Shown here one piece after another: positions 1-8,134 of a stretch of DNA of 64,000 bases (position 1 is the first letter of the stretch; each line of letters opens with the position of its first letter). The DNA comes from DAIMZI01 sp036734025 (GTDB lineage: Bacteria; Pseudomonadota; Alphaproteobacteria; Rhizobiales; Rhodomicrobiaceae), in contig DAIMZI010000012.1 in the NCBI GenBank assembly GCA_036734025.1, forward strand, positions 23,910 through 87,909. Direction: 5' to 3'. The notes beneath the pieces were generated by a model. The model ran no database searches. It had not been told where the DNA came from and worked only from the letters and a program-made list of their open reading frames with translations. Both the position numbers and the translations under genes were made by a program.

Positions 1-658
1 AATCCGCCCCCATGATGGCTTCCTCAGGCGCCTCGCTGAGCCGGATCGAGCCGCCTTGCGCGTTCGCTTCAGCCACCAGTTCGGGTGAGGGTGAATAGAT
101 TTTAGGGCATGCGATTGACAGGGTAAACCCGAACTTGCCCGCCGCCTGAACCCAGGACGTGGCGACATTGTTGTTGGCGTCGCCGATCCAGGCGATGGTG
201 CGCCCGGAGACCGGACCGAGATTTTCCTCGAACGTCATGATGTCGGCGAACACCTGACAGGGGTGGGAATAGTTCGTCAGGCCATTGATCACCGGCACCG
301 AGGCGTGTTCGGCCATGTCGAGAAGCTGGGCATGGTCGGTGGTGCGCAGCATGATCACATCGACATAACGCGACAGCACCCGCGCGGTGTCGGCGATGGT
401 CTCGCCGCGACCGAGCTGCATCTCGCCGGAATTGAGCACGATGGTCTCGCCGCCAAGCTGGCGCATGGCCACATCGAAGGATACGCGCGTGCGTGTCGAG
501 GGTTTGGCGAACATCATGGCCATGACCCGCCCCGGCGCGGTCTGGCGGAAGGCGGCGCGGTCATCCAGAAACCGGGCCTTCATGGCGTGTGAGCGGTCGA
601 GCAGGTCGCGTAAAGTGCCCGCATCGAGCGCGCTCAGATCGAGAAAATGCTGGACCAT
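1..658 (-). CDS. argF: Ornithine carbamoyltransferase, N-terminal 219 residues (3' end outside window)
   Basis: Transfers the carbamoyl group of carbamoyl phosphate to ornithine to give citrulline, in cytoplasmic arginine synthesis. The reading frame runs from an ATG at 658 off the left edge. The carbamoyl-phosphate loop STRTR is at about residues 54-58 and the HPCQ signature at about 132-135, both complete. The last third of the protein, with the ornithine-binding SMG loop, lies outside the window. It sits 48 bases downstream of argD on the same strand, which suggests co-transcription. The biosynthetic rather than catabolic role is inferred from this pairing. Confidence 0.95.
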   Translation of the reverse strand, partial: MVQHFLDLSALDAGTLRDLLDRSHAMKARFLDDRAAFRQTAPGRVMAMMFAKPSTRTRVSFDVAMRQLGGETIVLNSGEMQLGRGETIADTARVLSRYVDVIMLRTTDHAQLLDMAEHASVPVINGLTNYSHPCQVFADIMTFEENLGPVSGRTIAWIGDANNNVATSWVQAAGKFGFTLSIACPKIYSPSPELVAEANAQGGSIRLSEAPEEAIMGAD

Positions 659-706
659 CATTCGGTTTCTGCTTGACATGACGACCGCCGGGGGAAGCTC
701 TGAAGC

Positions 707-1894
707 TTATTTGGCCAGACTTGCATTGGCTGCGATATCCGACAGGGCCGCGCGCAGCCCCTGACATAACTCACGCACCTCATCATCCCCGATAATGAGC
801 GGTGGCACCAGACGCACGACATTGTCGCCCGCGCCGACGGTGATGATCCTGTGGACGCGCAAGGCCGCCACCACATCAGCAGCAGGCGGGCCGCATTTCA
901 GCCCGAGCATCAGACCCTCGCCACGGATTTCGGTGATCATGCCAGGGAATGCGTCGGAAATTTCGGCCAGAGCTTGACGCAGACGCAGGCCGGTCTGCGC
1001 GACACGCTCCAGAAAGCCGGGCGCCAGCATGACATCGAGCACCGCGTTACCGACCGCCATGGCCAGAGGATTGCCGCCGAAGGTGGAACCGTGCGTGCCC
1101 GCCGTCATGCCCTTTGCCGCATTTTCCGTCGCCAGGCACGCGCCGACGGGAAAGCCCGTGCCGAGGCCCTTTGCGGTTGCCAGGATATCGGGGCTGATGC
1201 CCGACCATTCGTGCGCGAAAAGCCTGCCGGTGCGGCCCATCCCGCATTGAACCTCATCGAAGATCAGCATCAATCCATGCGTATCGGCCAGCGCGCGCAA
1301 GCCGCGCAGGAACGGCCATGTGGCGTGGCTCATGCCGCCTTCGCCCTGGATGGGCTCGATGAGGATGCCGGCCGTTTGCGGCCCGATGGCGCGCTCCACC
1401 GCCTCCAGATCGCCCAGCGGCACCTTGTCGAAGCCCTCCACGGCCGGACCAAAGCCGGCGAGCAGCTTTTCCTGACCGCTGGCCGCGATGGTGGCGAGCG
1501 TGCGGCCATGAAAGGCGCCGGTGAAGGTGATGATACGGTAGCGCTCGCCCATGTCGCTGGCGGACTGGAACTTGCGGGCCATCTTGATGGCGCATTCGAG
1601 CGCCTCGGCACCCGAATTGGTGAAGAACACGGTCTCGGCGAAGGTGTTGGCGCACAGCCGTTCGGCAAGCCGTTCCTGACCGGGTATGCGAAAAAGGTTA
1701 GAGGTGTGCCACAGCTTGTGCGCCTGCTCGCACAGCGCCGCAGTGACCACGGGATGGGCATGGCCGAGCGCGTTCACGGCAATGCCGGAGGCGAAATCGA
1801 GATACCGATCGCCCTCGACCGTGAACAGGTAGGCCCCTTCGCCGCGCTCGAACATGAGATCTGCACGCGCATATGTCGGAAGCACTGCCGGCAT
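707..1894 (-). CDS. argD: Acetylornithine / succinyldiaminopimelate aminotransferase
   Basis: PLP enzyme of the class III aminotransferase family that makes N-acetylornithine from the semialdehyde, and in many bacteria also acts in lysine synthesis. The 395-residue product has the family's usual length. It shows the N-terminal GIAVNALGHAHP segment, the FDEVQCGMGRTG cofactor region and the Schiff-base lysine in ATAKGLGTGFP. The frame is open to a TTG at 1918, but the ATG at 1894 has a GAGG ribosome site six bases upstream and begins MPAVLPTYAR as homologs do. It is the first gene of an argD-argF unit. A hairpin terminator lies 46 bases before the start codon (see 1940-1959). Confidence 0.94.
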   Translation of the reverse strand: MPAVLPTYARADLMFERGEGAYLFTVEGDRYLDFASGIAVNALGHAHPVVTAALCEQAHKLWHTSNLFRIPGQERLAERLCANTFAETVFFTNSGAEALECAIKMARKFQSASDMGERYRIITFTGAFHGRTLATIAASGQEKLLAGFGPAVEGFDKVPLGDLEAVERAIGPQTAGILIEPIQGEGGMSHATWPFLRGLRALADTHGLMLIFDEVQCGMGRTGRLFAHEWSGISPDILATAKGLGTGFPVGACLATENAAKGMTAGTHGSTFGGNPLAMAVGNAVLDVMLAPGFLERVAQTGLRLRQALAEISDAFPGMITEIRGEGLMLGLKCGPPAADVVAALRVHRIITVGAGDNVVRLVPPLIIGDDEVRELCQGLRAALSDIAANASLAK

Positions 1895-1939
1895 GGTGAG
1901 CCTCGCATCAACAGCCAAATACAGGGATAGCCGGGAAGC

Positions 1940-1959
1940 AAAAAGGCCGCCCTTGCGGC
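1940..1959 (-). terminator. Intrinsic terminator-like hairpin in the argD leader (possible attenuator)
   Basis: On the minus strand a perfect 5-bp stem GCCGC-AAGG-GCGGC is followed directly by CTTTTT. It lies 46 bases before the argD ATG with no gene between, so it may attenuate argD-argF transcription or end a short upstream RNA. An AAAAAGCC segment at 1970-1977 could pair with the GGCCTTTTT end and give an alternative fold. Direct evidence is the sequence only. Confidence 0.5.
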
Positions 1960-1979
1960 GACCTCTTCAGGCTTTTTGG

Positions 1980-2008
1980 ATAGTCGTGTCTTTGCGATGA
2001 TGTGTCAA
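1980..2008 (-). promoter_or_regulatory. Possible minus-strand promoter upstream of the argD leader hairpin
   Basis: On the minus strand a perfect TTGACA (2003-2008) stands 17 bases from GACTAT (1980-1985), a poor match to a -10 box. If active, transcription would begin just before the hairpin at 1940-1959 and continue into argD. The weak -10 keeps confidence low. Confidence 0.3.
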
Positions 2009-2402
2009 TTGGCCGAAAAGACACAATGCGGCAATAATTTCCCATTCCGACCCGTTTTCGCTGGACGAGGGTTTGAGTTTGCCGTGCCGTTGTGCAACAT
2101 TAAATCCTGCTTAGCGGGGCATTCGCATGTATTGCGGATGTGTTCGCCACGATAGCGCGGCAGACGCTCCCTCTGTGTTGTGTTCCTCTGCCACAAGTCG
2201 GCTCAGTTCGGGCGTCAGCCCGTGTAGTCTCGCCGGCAGTAAGTTTTCCCGAGTATAGCGTCCACAAAATTGTCCGCGCGGCTTGCGCGGTGTCTTTCAG
2301 CGTAGTCGCATTGCGTCCAGCGGGGGTTGTTGACGCATGCCTGCGCGCCGGCGTGGCCTTGATCGGCTGCGCTCGGACCGGCAATGCATGAGGAGGCTTG
2401 AA

Positions 2403-2930
2403 ATGGCATGGACCGATGAGCGCATCGCGCTGCTGACAAAATTATGGACCGAAGGGTATACCGCGAGCCAGATCGCGGGCCAGTTCGGTGATGTGACCCG
2501 CAACGCCGTGATCGGCAAGGTTCACCGCCTCGGTCTGTCGGGCCGCGCGGCGACATCGCGCTTCCGGCCCGCGAGGATGAAGGTGCGCACCCGGCCGAAA
2601 GCACCCGCGCCGCACACGCATATGCATTATCCGACCATGGGCAATGCCGCGCTTGCGCCCGTCGCCGAGGTGATGGAAAAGACGCGCACCGCGCCGTTCT
2701 TGCGTCCCGTGCCCCGGCCCGCCGAGGCTGCCGCGCCGGCATGCTGCGACCGCGTCAGCCTGCTCGATCTGCCAGAATATGGCTGCCGCTGGCCGGTTGG
2801 CGATCCCGAACACGAAGATTTCGGTTTCTGCGGAGCGCGCAAGGCCGACGGATTTTCCTATTGCGAGCATCACGCCAAGGTGGCCTATCAGCCCGCCCGC
2901 CGGCGCCATGCCCACAAGGACGCTGCCTGA
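2403..2930 (+). CDS. gcrA: Cell-cycle regulator GcrA
   Basis: GcrA binds sigma-70 RNA polymerase and stimulates promoters carrying CcrM-methylated GANTC sites, setting cell-cycle gene timing in alphaproteobacteria. The 175-residue protein starts MAWTDERIALLTKLW, and the first 45 residues form the helix-turn-helix DNA-binding domain ending near VIGKVHRLGLSGR. The C-terminal half carries the family signature GCRWPVGDP, then FCG and YCEHH, which is the RNA polymerase-binding part. The frame is open further upstream, but the ATG at 2403 has a perfect AGGAGG seven bases away. It stands alone, divergent from argD and convergent with phoB; the argD-gcrA adjacency is common in Hyphomicrobiales. Confidence 0.95.
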   Translation: MAWTDERIALLTKLWTEGYTASQIAGQFGDVTRNAVIGKVHRLGLSGRAATSRFRPARMKVRTRPKAPAPHTHMHYPTMGNAALAPVAEVMEKTRTAPFLRPVPRPAEAAAPACCDRVSLLDLPEYGCRWPVGDPEHEDFGFCGARKADGFSYCEHHAKVAYQPARRRHAHKDAA

Positions 2931-3032
2931 GACGGTCATGCCTGCCCAATGCGGGGTTCCATGAGGTTCGGAGCAGGTGAATATCAGGCCTGAGCCGGCC
3001 AAATGAGGGCAGGTGAAATCGCTCAAGGCGCG

Positions 3033-3066
3033 GAGAGCCGGGAACTGGGGGCGGTTTCCGGCTCTC
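3033..3066. terminator. Hairpin between convergent gcrA and phoB
   Basis: A perfect 9-bp inverted repeat GAGAGCCGG (3033-3041) / CCGGCTCTC (3058-3066) lies between the two convergent stop codons. There is no strong T-run on either side, so it may be a terminator core or simply an RNA 3'-end protective hairpin. Confidence 0.5.
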
Positions 3067-3099
3067 GCATTTGCCGAGGTTTGACGGCGTGCGTTGCGC

Positions 3100-3810
3100 T
3101 CAGGCGTTGGGGGAGGTTGCCGTGAACTTGTCGCCAAGCGCATAGCCCGTGCCGCGCACGGTGCGGATCGGGTCACGTTCCTTGCCGCGGTTGATTGCCT
3201 TGCGCAAGCGCCCGATATGCACATCGACCGTGCGCTCATCGACATAGACGTCGCGGCCCCAGACGCCATCCAGAAGCTGCGCGCGCGTAAATACCCGTCC
3301 CGGATTTTGCATCAGATATTCCAGCAGGCGGAATTCCGTCGGCCCGACACGCACCTCGCGGCCGGCGCGCGACACACGGTAGGCTTCGCGGTCGAGCACG
3401 ATGTCGCCCACCGTGAGCGTATCTTCCAGCGTCATCGGGCTGGTGCGTCGCAGGATCGCACGCACGCGGGCCATCAGTTCCGGCAGGGAGAAGGGTTTCA
3501 CGACATAATCATCCGCGCCCATCGTCAGCCCGCGGATACGGTCGTGCTCCTCGCCCCTGGCGGTGAGAATGATGATCGGGATGGTTCGGCCCGGACGGCC
3601 GGTGCGCAGCCGCCGGCACAACTCAAGCCCGGACGCGCCGGGCAGCATCCAGTCGAGAATGATGAGATCCGGGGTGTCCTCGGCCACCGCGACTTCGGCG
3701 TCTTCGCTGCGGCCGACCACCGTGACCCGGAATCCTTCGATTTCAAGATTATAGCGCAATACAAGCGCCAGCGGCTCTTCGTCTTCGACAACCAGAACCT
3801 TCGCCGTCAT
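3100..3810 (-). CDS. phoB: Phosphate regulon response regulator PhoB
   Basis: OmpR-family response regulator that, when phosphorylated by PhoR under phosphate limitation, binds pho boxes and activates transcription. The receiver domain (about 1-120) has the acidic pair ED, the phosphoacceptor Asp53 in ILDWMLPG, and the conserved lysine in VVKPFS. The winged-helix domain ends with VDVHIGRLRKAI and TVRGTGYAL. The longer frame starts at a GTG (3816); the ATG at 3810 is preferred, giving 236 residues. It is the second gene after phoR, 324 bases away, in a region where pstSCAB and phoU are missing. Confidence 0.93.
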   Translation of the reverse strand: MTAKVLVVEDEEPLALVLRYNLEIEGFRVTVVGRSEDAEVAVAEDTPDLIILDWMLPGASGLELCRRLRTGRPGRTIPIIILTARGEEHDRIRGLTMGADDYVVKPFSLPELMARVRAILRRTSPMTLEDTLTVGDIVLDREAYRVSRAGREVRVGPTEFRLLEYLMQNPGRVFTRAQLLDGVWGRDVYVDERTVDVHIGRLRKAINRGKERDPIRTVRGTGYALGDKFTATSPNA

Positions 3811-3958
3811 GGTCACCTGACCCTTTTAGGCCGCACGGCAGATGCCGCGCGAGACAGGCTGGAAGCAATCACCATTCTCGGCGAACATGGACGCATCTGG
3901 CAAGCCGCCCGTGATCATGACGTTCCACAAGGTTGAGCGGGTCACGCAGCGAATGGTG

Positions 3959-3988
3959 GCCGACGAACTTCCATCGGCATTTTTTTTT
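3959..3988 (+). terminator. Orphan plus-strand terminator-like hairpin with T9 tract
   Basis: GCCGA (3959-3963), a ten-base loop, TCGGC (3974-3978), then A and nine T (3980-3988). No plus-strand gene precedes it, because phoB is on the other strand. It could end a small RNA antisense to the phoB leader, or the T-run could be an A-tract in the phoB 5' region. Confidence 0.35.
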
Positions 3989-4081
3989 ACATCGTAATGA
4001 CGCATAAGACCAGTGTCCCAAACCGGGACGGGGCGCTATAATTTGCGGTGGCGGCGAGCGGACGACGCAAATCTGGACACT

Positions 4082-4099
4082 ATGCCGCAGATATGACAG
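4082..4099 (-). promoter_or_regulatory. Candidate pho box upstream of phoB
   Basis: On the minus strand the 18 bases read CTGTCATATCTGCGGCAT. The first half matches the known PhoB half-site CTGTCAT perfectly and the second half (GCGGCAT) matches at four of seven positions. It lies between the phoR stop and phoB. PhoB autoregulation would be normal, but the imperfect second half keeps this tentative. Confidence 0.35.
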
Positions 4100-4134
4100 C
4101 GCTACGCGGACCTTGCTCGACCTCAAGCGGCGTT

Positions 4135-5451
4135 TCAGACCTCGTTTCCCAGCCGTGCGAAGGCCGGCAGGGTGACCGTGAATTTCGATCCCTTGCCCGG
4201 TTCCGAAACGATGTTCAGTTCGCCGCGGTGACGGTTGAGGATATGCTTGACGATAGACAGTCCCAGCCCGGTGCCGGAGACCTCTCTGCTGGGCCCGGAT
4301 GTCACCCGGTAAAAGCGCTCCGTCAGACGCGGGAGATGCTCATTGGCGATGCCGATCCCGTCGTCGCTCACATTGACCCGGAATTCAGACGCCTCTTGCG
4401 ATCCGCCAGGCAAGATGTCGATCTTCACATGGCCACCTGCGCGGCCATATTTGATGGCGTTCTGGATGAGGTTCTCGAACACCTGCACAAGTGCCTCACG
4501 CTCGCCCAGCACATGAAACGGCCCGCTCGCCTCGAGTGGCTCGAGCGTGATGTCGCGGGCGCGCGCACTCGCCTCCTGCCGGCTACAGACATATTGCAGG
4601 ATCTCGACAAGCTCGACCTTGTCGGACGGGCGCAGATGGGCGTTCATTTCTGCCCGGCTGAGTGAAAGCAGATCATTGATCAGCGTCTTCATGCGCTGCG
4701 CCTCGCGCTCCATTATGCCGAGGAACTTGTCGCGCACCGAGGCGTCGTTGCGCGCCGGCCCTTGCAGCGTCTCGATGAAGCCGAGCAATGATGACAGCGG
4801 CGTGCGCAGTTCATGGCTGGCATTGGCGACGAAGTCGGCGCGCATCTGGCTGATCCGCTCCTGCTCGGTCAGGTCCCGCAGCAAGATGACAATTGCCGGG
4901 TCGCCGCGCTGGGTTAGCGATCCGCCGATCCAGGTGACATTACCGATATAACGGCGCTCCACCGGCACGCCGTCGCGCACGTTAACGCTTTGATGAATGC
5001 GGCGGGGGCCTGCCTCCTCGATCGCAGTCAGCACTTCGGGAAACCGCAAGGCATTGCTCAGGATGTAGCCCGCGCGCAGTGTGGGGAAGGCTTCCTTGGC
5101 CTTGTTGTTAAAGCGCAGGACCGTGCCGTCTGCCGCCAGCAGCACCGCGGGGTCGGGCAATCCGTCAATCATCACGCCGGCCAGATTGGCCGAGCGCGAC
5201 GGTGAAGGCAGATCGCCGCGAGCCGACCCGAGACGCCGCATCAGCCCTTCGCGCGGCAACAGCGCCGCACAGGCGCAAAAACCCGCAAAACCGCTAGCGG
5301 CCTGGATCAGTGTCAGGTCGGAAATGCCGATGAAACCGAACATCACCAGCGCAGCCGATACCAGCAGCCAGCGGCGCACGAAAAGGCGCCTGCGCCAGCG
5401 TTTGACAAACTGGCGCCAGATCGGAAGCGGCGTCTTCTTTTGCCCTGCCAT
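4135..5451 (-). CDS. phoR: Phosphate regulon sensor histidine kinase PhoR
   Basis: Membrane-bound kinase that phosphorylates PhoB when phosphate is scarce. From the N-terminus there is a basic stretch and two hydrophobic segments (about residues 28-65), a PAS-like domain (about 95-190), the HisKA domain with SHELRTPLSS carrying the phosphorylated His, and the ATPase domain with N box LIQNAIKYG, G1 DDGIGI and G2 GTGLGLSIV. The frame is open to a GTG at 5520; the ATG at 5451 (MAGQKKTPLP) is chosen, giving 438 residues, but its ribosome site is weak, so the longer form is possible. It precedes phoB without the usual pst and phoU genes between. Confidence 0.92.
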   Translation of the reverse strand: MAGQKKTPLPIWRQFVKRWRRRLFVRRWLLVSAALVMFGFIGISDLTLIQAASGFAGFCACAALLPREGLMRRLGSARGDLPSPSRSANLAGVMIDGLPDPAVLLAADGTVLRFNNKAKEAFPTLRAGYILSNALRFPEVLTAIEEAGPRRIHQSVNVRDGVPVERRYIGNVTWIGGSLTQRGDPAIVILLRDLTEQERISQMRADFVANASHELRTPLSSLLGFIETLQGPARNDASVRDKFLGIMEREAQRMKTLINDLLSLSRAEMNAHLRPSDKVELVEILQYVCSRQEASARARDITLEPLEASGPFHVLGEREALVQVFENLIQNAIKYGRAGGHVKIDILPGGSQEASEFRVNVSDDGIGIANEHLPRLTERFYRVTSGPSREVSGTGLGLSIVKHILNRHRGELNIVSEPGKGSKFTVTLPAFARLGNEV

Positions 5452-5837
5452 ACGCCCGCCAGCGCTTTCGCCTTTGAGCGAACCTCCCTTGGCGGGTTCA
5501 ACATTCTTGTCCAGCAACACGGGCCAGGCCCCTCGATCGCACTCGGCTCAGTTCATTATCGGGTCACAAGATTCAGCGATCATGTAAATTTCCTTGTAGC
5601 ATGGAATTGCGACAGTTTATTCAAGGCCCCCGGGATCGCCGCCCGCTGTTTGCGCAAATGCCATAAGTCCGTGTCTGGCGGCCTTGAATTCTGCGCGTGG
5701 CAGATAGCTGAATTTTTCGCTGGTGAGCGCGCGGGGTCTTGGCGCAACAATATGCGCAGAGATCAATCAGCGGTGGCATGTGCGCGAGTGACGTGTTGAA
5801 ATCATTCCTCATTTTCGCCGCCGACAGGAGGGACGCA
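5452..5837. other. Divergent intergenic region between phoR and the aminotransferase gene
   Basis: 386 bases without a convincing gene. It must hold the phoR promoter and that of the aminotransferase-BKACE pair. I see no strong -35/-10 pair or operator that I can name. Confidence 0.4.
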
Positions 5838-7286
5838 ATGTCCACATCAAGGATCCTGCATCGCCAGACCAACCAGACTTATCCGGTCGCCGTGCGCGGC
5901 CAGGGCGTCTTTCTTTTCGATAAAGCCGGCAAGGATTATCTCGACGCCTCGGGCGGGGCGGCCGTGTCATGTCTGGGCCATGGCCACCCGAAGGTGATCG
6001 CCGCGATCAAGGACCAGGTGGACCGGCTCGCTTATGCCCATAGCGGGTTTTTCACCACTGAGCCCGCCGAGGAACTGGCCGATTGGCTGATCTCGCGCGC
6101 GCCAGCCGGCTTTGCGCGAGCGGTGTTCGTTTCGGGCGGCACCGAGGCCGTGGAAGCCGCCGTCAAGCTGGCTCGCCAGGTTCATTTCGAACGTGGCGAA
6201 CACCGCCGCACCCGCTTCATCGCCCGCCGTCAGTCCTATCACGGCACTACCCTAGGCATGCTGGCGCTGGGGCATCATACGGCGCGCCGGCGACCTTACC
6301 AGGGTGTGCTCGATGAAGGGCTTGGGCAGACCTTCAGCCATATCTCGCCGTGCCATTTTTACCGCTACGGCGCGCCCGGCGAGACCGAAGACGCCTATGC
6401 GATGCGCGCAGCCGCTGAGCTGGAAGCCGAAATCCTGCGGCTGGGCGCGGAAAACGTGGCCGGTTTTGTCGCCGAGACGATATCAGGCGCAACGCTTGGC
6501 GTGGTGCCGCCCGCGCGCGGTTATCTGCGCGAGATCCGGCGCATCTGCGATGCTTACGGCATATTCCTCATCCTCGATGAGGTGATGTGCGGCATGGGTC
6601 GAACCGGCACGATGCATGCCTTTGAACAGGATGGGGTCGCGCCCGATTTCGTCGCCATCGCCAAGGGTCTTGGCGCCGGCTATCAGCCGATCGGCGCGGT
6701 GATCATGCAGGGGGCGCACGCGCGCGCGATCGAGGACGGCTCGGCGGCGCTGGCCCATGGCCACACCTACATGGCCCATCCGGTGGCTTGCGCTGGCGCG
6801 CTCGCGGTTCAGCGCGTCATCGAGGAGGAAGACATGCTGAGCCAGGTGCGTGCGCGCTCGGCGCATTTGCTCGGCCTCCTCAGGGAGCGTTTCGACGATC
6901 ACCCCAATATCGGCGATATTCGCGGACGCGGCCTGTTCATCGGCATGGAATTCGTCGCCGAGCGCGCGGCAAAAGCGCCATTCGCGGCCGAGGCCAAGCT
7001 TGCCGCGCGCCTCAAGACTGCGGCCATGGCGAACGGGCTGATCTGCTATCCGGGATCGGGCGGAGCCGATGGCTCGGCGGGTGATCATGTGCTGCTGGCG
7101 CCGCCCTTCATCATCAGTCAGGCAGAGAGCTGCCTGCTGGTCGAGCGTCTTGGCCAGAGTATCGAGCGGGCCCTCGGCGAGGTCCGTGCCGACAAGGAGC
7201 ATGCTGCCCATGTGCCCACAATCCGTGCCGTCGGCGCCGATGCCGGTGCTGATCATGGCGGCGGTGAACGGCGCGCGGCGCACTAA
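5838..7286 (+). CDS. Class III (omega-amino acid type) aminotransferase
   Basis: PLP-dependent transaminase of the class III family, which moves amino groups from beta-, gamma- or omega-amino acids, diamines or amino alcohols to pyruvate or 2-oxoglutarate. The 482-residue protein shows the VSGGTEAVEAAVKLAR phosphate region, the ILDEVMCGMGRTG aspartate motif and the cofactor lysine in IAKGLGAGYQPIG. The frame opens at 5739, but the ATG at 5838 has AGGAGGG eight bases upstream and fits the family N-terminus. Its last 77 bases overlap the next gene (BKACE), so the C-terminal tail is lineage-specific and translation is probably coupled. The substrate is unknown; the partner suggests the keto product may be a beta-keto acid. 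Confidence 0.85.
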   Translation: MSTSRILHRQTNQTYPVAVRGQGVFLFDKAGKDYLDASGGAAVSCLGHGHPKVIAAIKDQVDRLAYAHSGFFTTEPAEELADWLISRAPAGFARAVFVSGGTEAVEAAVKLARQVHFERGEHRRTRFIARRQSYHGTTLGMLALGHHTARRRPYQGVLDEGLGQTFSHISPCHFYRYGAPGETEDAYAMRAAAELEAEILRLGAENVAGFVAETISGATLGVVPPARGYLREIRRICDAYGIFLILDEVMCGMGRTGTMHAFEQDGVAPDFVAIAKGLGAGYQPIGAVIMQGAHARAIEDGSAALAHGHTYMAHPVACAGALAVQRVIEEEDMLSQVRARSAHLLGLLRERFDDHPNIGDIRGRGLFIGMEFVAERAAKAPFAAEAKLAARLKTAAMANGLICYPGSGGADGSAGDHVLLAPPFIISQAESCLLVERLGQSIERALGEVRADKEHAAHVPTIRAVGADAGADHGGGERRAAH

Positions 7287-8070
7287 GGCGGATCATCCGC
7301 GCCTGCCGATCAGCGCCGACGAGATCGCGCGCGATGCCCTGGCGTGCCGCGACGCGGGTGCAGCAGCGGTCCATGTCCATGCGCGCGATGCCGCCGGGCG
7401 GCATGTCCTCGATGCACCACTCTATGCGGCCATAAGCGCGCGCATAGCAGCCGTGGCGGGGCCTGAACTGCTTGTGCAGGCGACCACCGAGGCTGCCGGG
7501 CGGTATGGCGTTGATGCGCAGATCGAGATGGTGCGGGACTTGCGTCCGCGCGCCGTGTCGCTCGCGCTGCGCGAGCTATTGCCGGAGAACTCGGGGCGCG
7601 AGGCGCTGGCCCGGGTGGCCGATTTCCTGGCATGGATGAAGCAGGCCGGCATCTGGGCGCAGTTCATCGCCTATGATGCGGCTGACGTGCGGCGCGCGCT
7701 TGACCTGAGCGGGCGCGGCGTGCTGGGCTTTGCCCGGCCGTTCATGCTGTTCGTGCTGGGGCGGTACACCAAAGGGCAGGTTTCGGCGCCGGAAGATCTG
7801 CCGCCCTTTCTCGATGCGCTGGGCGGGGCCGATCTTGACTGGATGATGTGCGCCTTCGGTCCGCGCGAACACGATTGCGTGCGCGCCGCCATCGCGGCGG
7901 GCGGTCATGTGCGGGTGGGGTTTGAAAACAATCTGCATTTGCCGAATGGCGCGATCGCACCGGATAATGCCGCGCTCGTGGCTCTGGCCGCGCAGGCCGC
8001 GCGCGAAAGCGGCCGCGGGATCATGGGCGCAGGAGCGCTGCTGAGCCTGAGCGAGCGCACGATGGTCTGA
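7210..8070 (+). CDS. Beta-keto acid cleavage enzyme (BKACE, DUF849)
   Basis: Zinc-dependent enzyme family that condenses a beta-keto acid with acetyl-CoA and splits it into acetoacetate (or similar) and a new CoA ester; known substrates include 3-keto-5-aminohexanoate and dehydrocarnitine. The conserved start PVLIMAAVNGARRTKADHP, the metal-binding HVHARD motif and the later GFENNL glutamate are all present. The frame is open to 7069 but begins inside the aminotransferase gene. ATGs at 7201, 7210 and 7240 are candidates; 7210 has AAGGAG ten bases upstream and gives 286 residues, near family length. It overlaps the aminotransferase by 77 bases and converges on the TRAP permease. The exact substrate cannot be read from sequence. 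Confidence 0.85.
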   Translation: MCPQSVPSAPMPVLIMAAVNGARRTKADHPRLPISADEIARDALACRDAGAAAVHVHARDAAGRHVLDAPLYAAISARIAAVAGPELLVQATTEAAGRYGVDAQIEMVRDLRPRAVSLALRELLPENSGREALARVADFLAWMKQAGIWAQFIAYDAADVRRALDLSGRGVLGFARPFMLFVLGRYTKGQVSAPEDLPPFLDALGGADLDWMMCAFGPREHDCVRAAIAAGGHVRVGFENNLHLPNGAIAPDNAALVALAAQAARESGRGIMGAGALLSLSERTMV

Positions 8071-8134
8071 AGCGGCAACACGGTCAGCCTGACGCGCCAG
8101 GAGCGAACAACCCCAACGCGCTCAAACCTTGGGC

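Larger units (their letters stand above)
1895..2402. other. Intergenic region between divergent argD and gcrA
   Basis: 508 bases without a convincing gene. The argD side holds the promoter-like pair and terminator hairpin listed separately. On the gcrA side a GC-rich hairpin, CCGCGC / GCGCGG with a five-base loop, lies at 2274-2290 and is followed by TGTCTTT. Short open frames here have no recognisable motif. I saw no riboswitch I could name. Confidence 0.5.
3811..4134. other. phoR-phoB spacer
   Basis: 324 bases without a convincing gene. It holds a pho-box-like element near phoR (4082-4099), a short GTCCC/GGGAC hairpin near 4015-4029, and a plus-strand hairpin followed by nine T (3959-3988). 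In relatives the pst transport genes and phoU often lie here. Confidence 0.5.

Noticed and set aside
2005..2196. Short frame before argD as an arginine leader peptide
   Set aside because: It has only a few scattered arginines and no run of arginine codons near the hairpin.
3869..4126. 85-residue minus-strand frame in the phoR-phoB spacer as a phoU or pst remnant
   Set aside because: The translation has no similarity I can see to PhoU or Pst proteins and contains unusual codon use.
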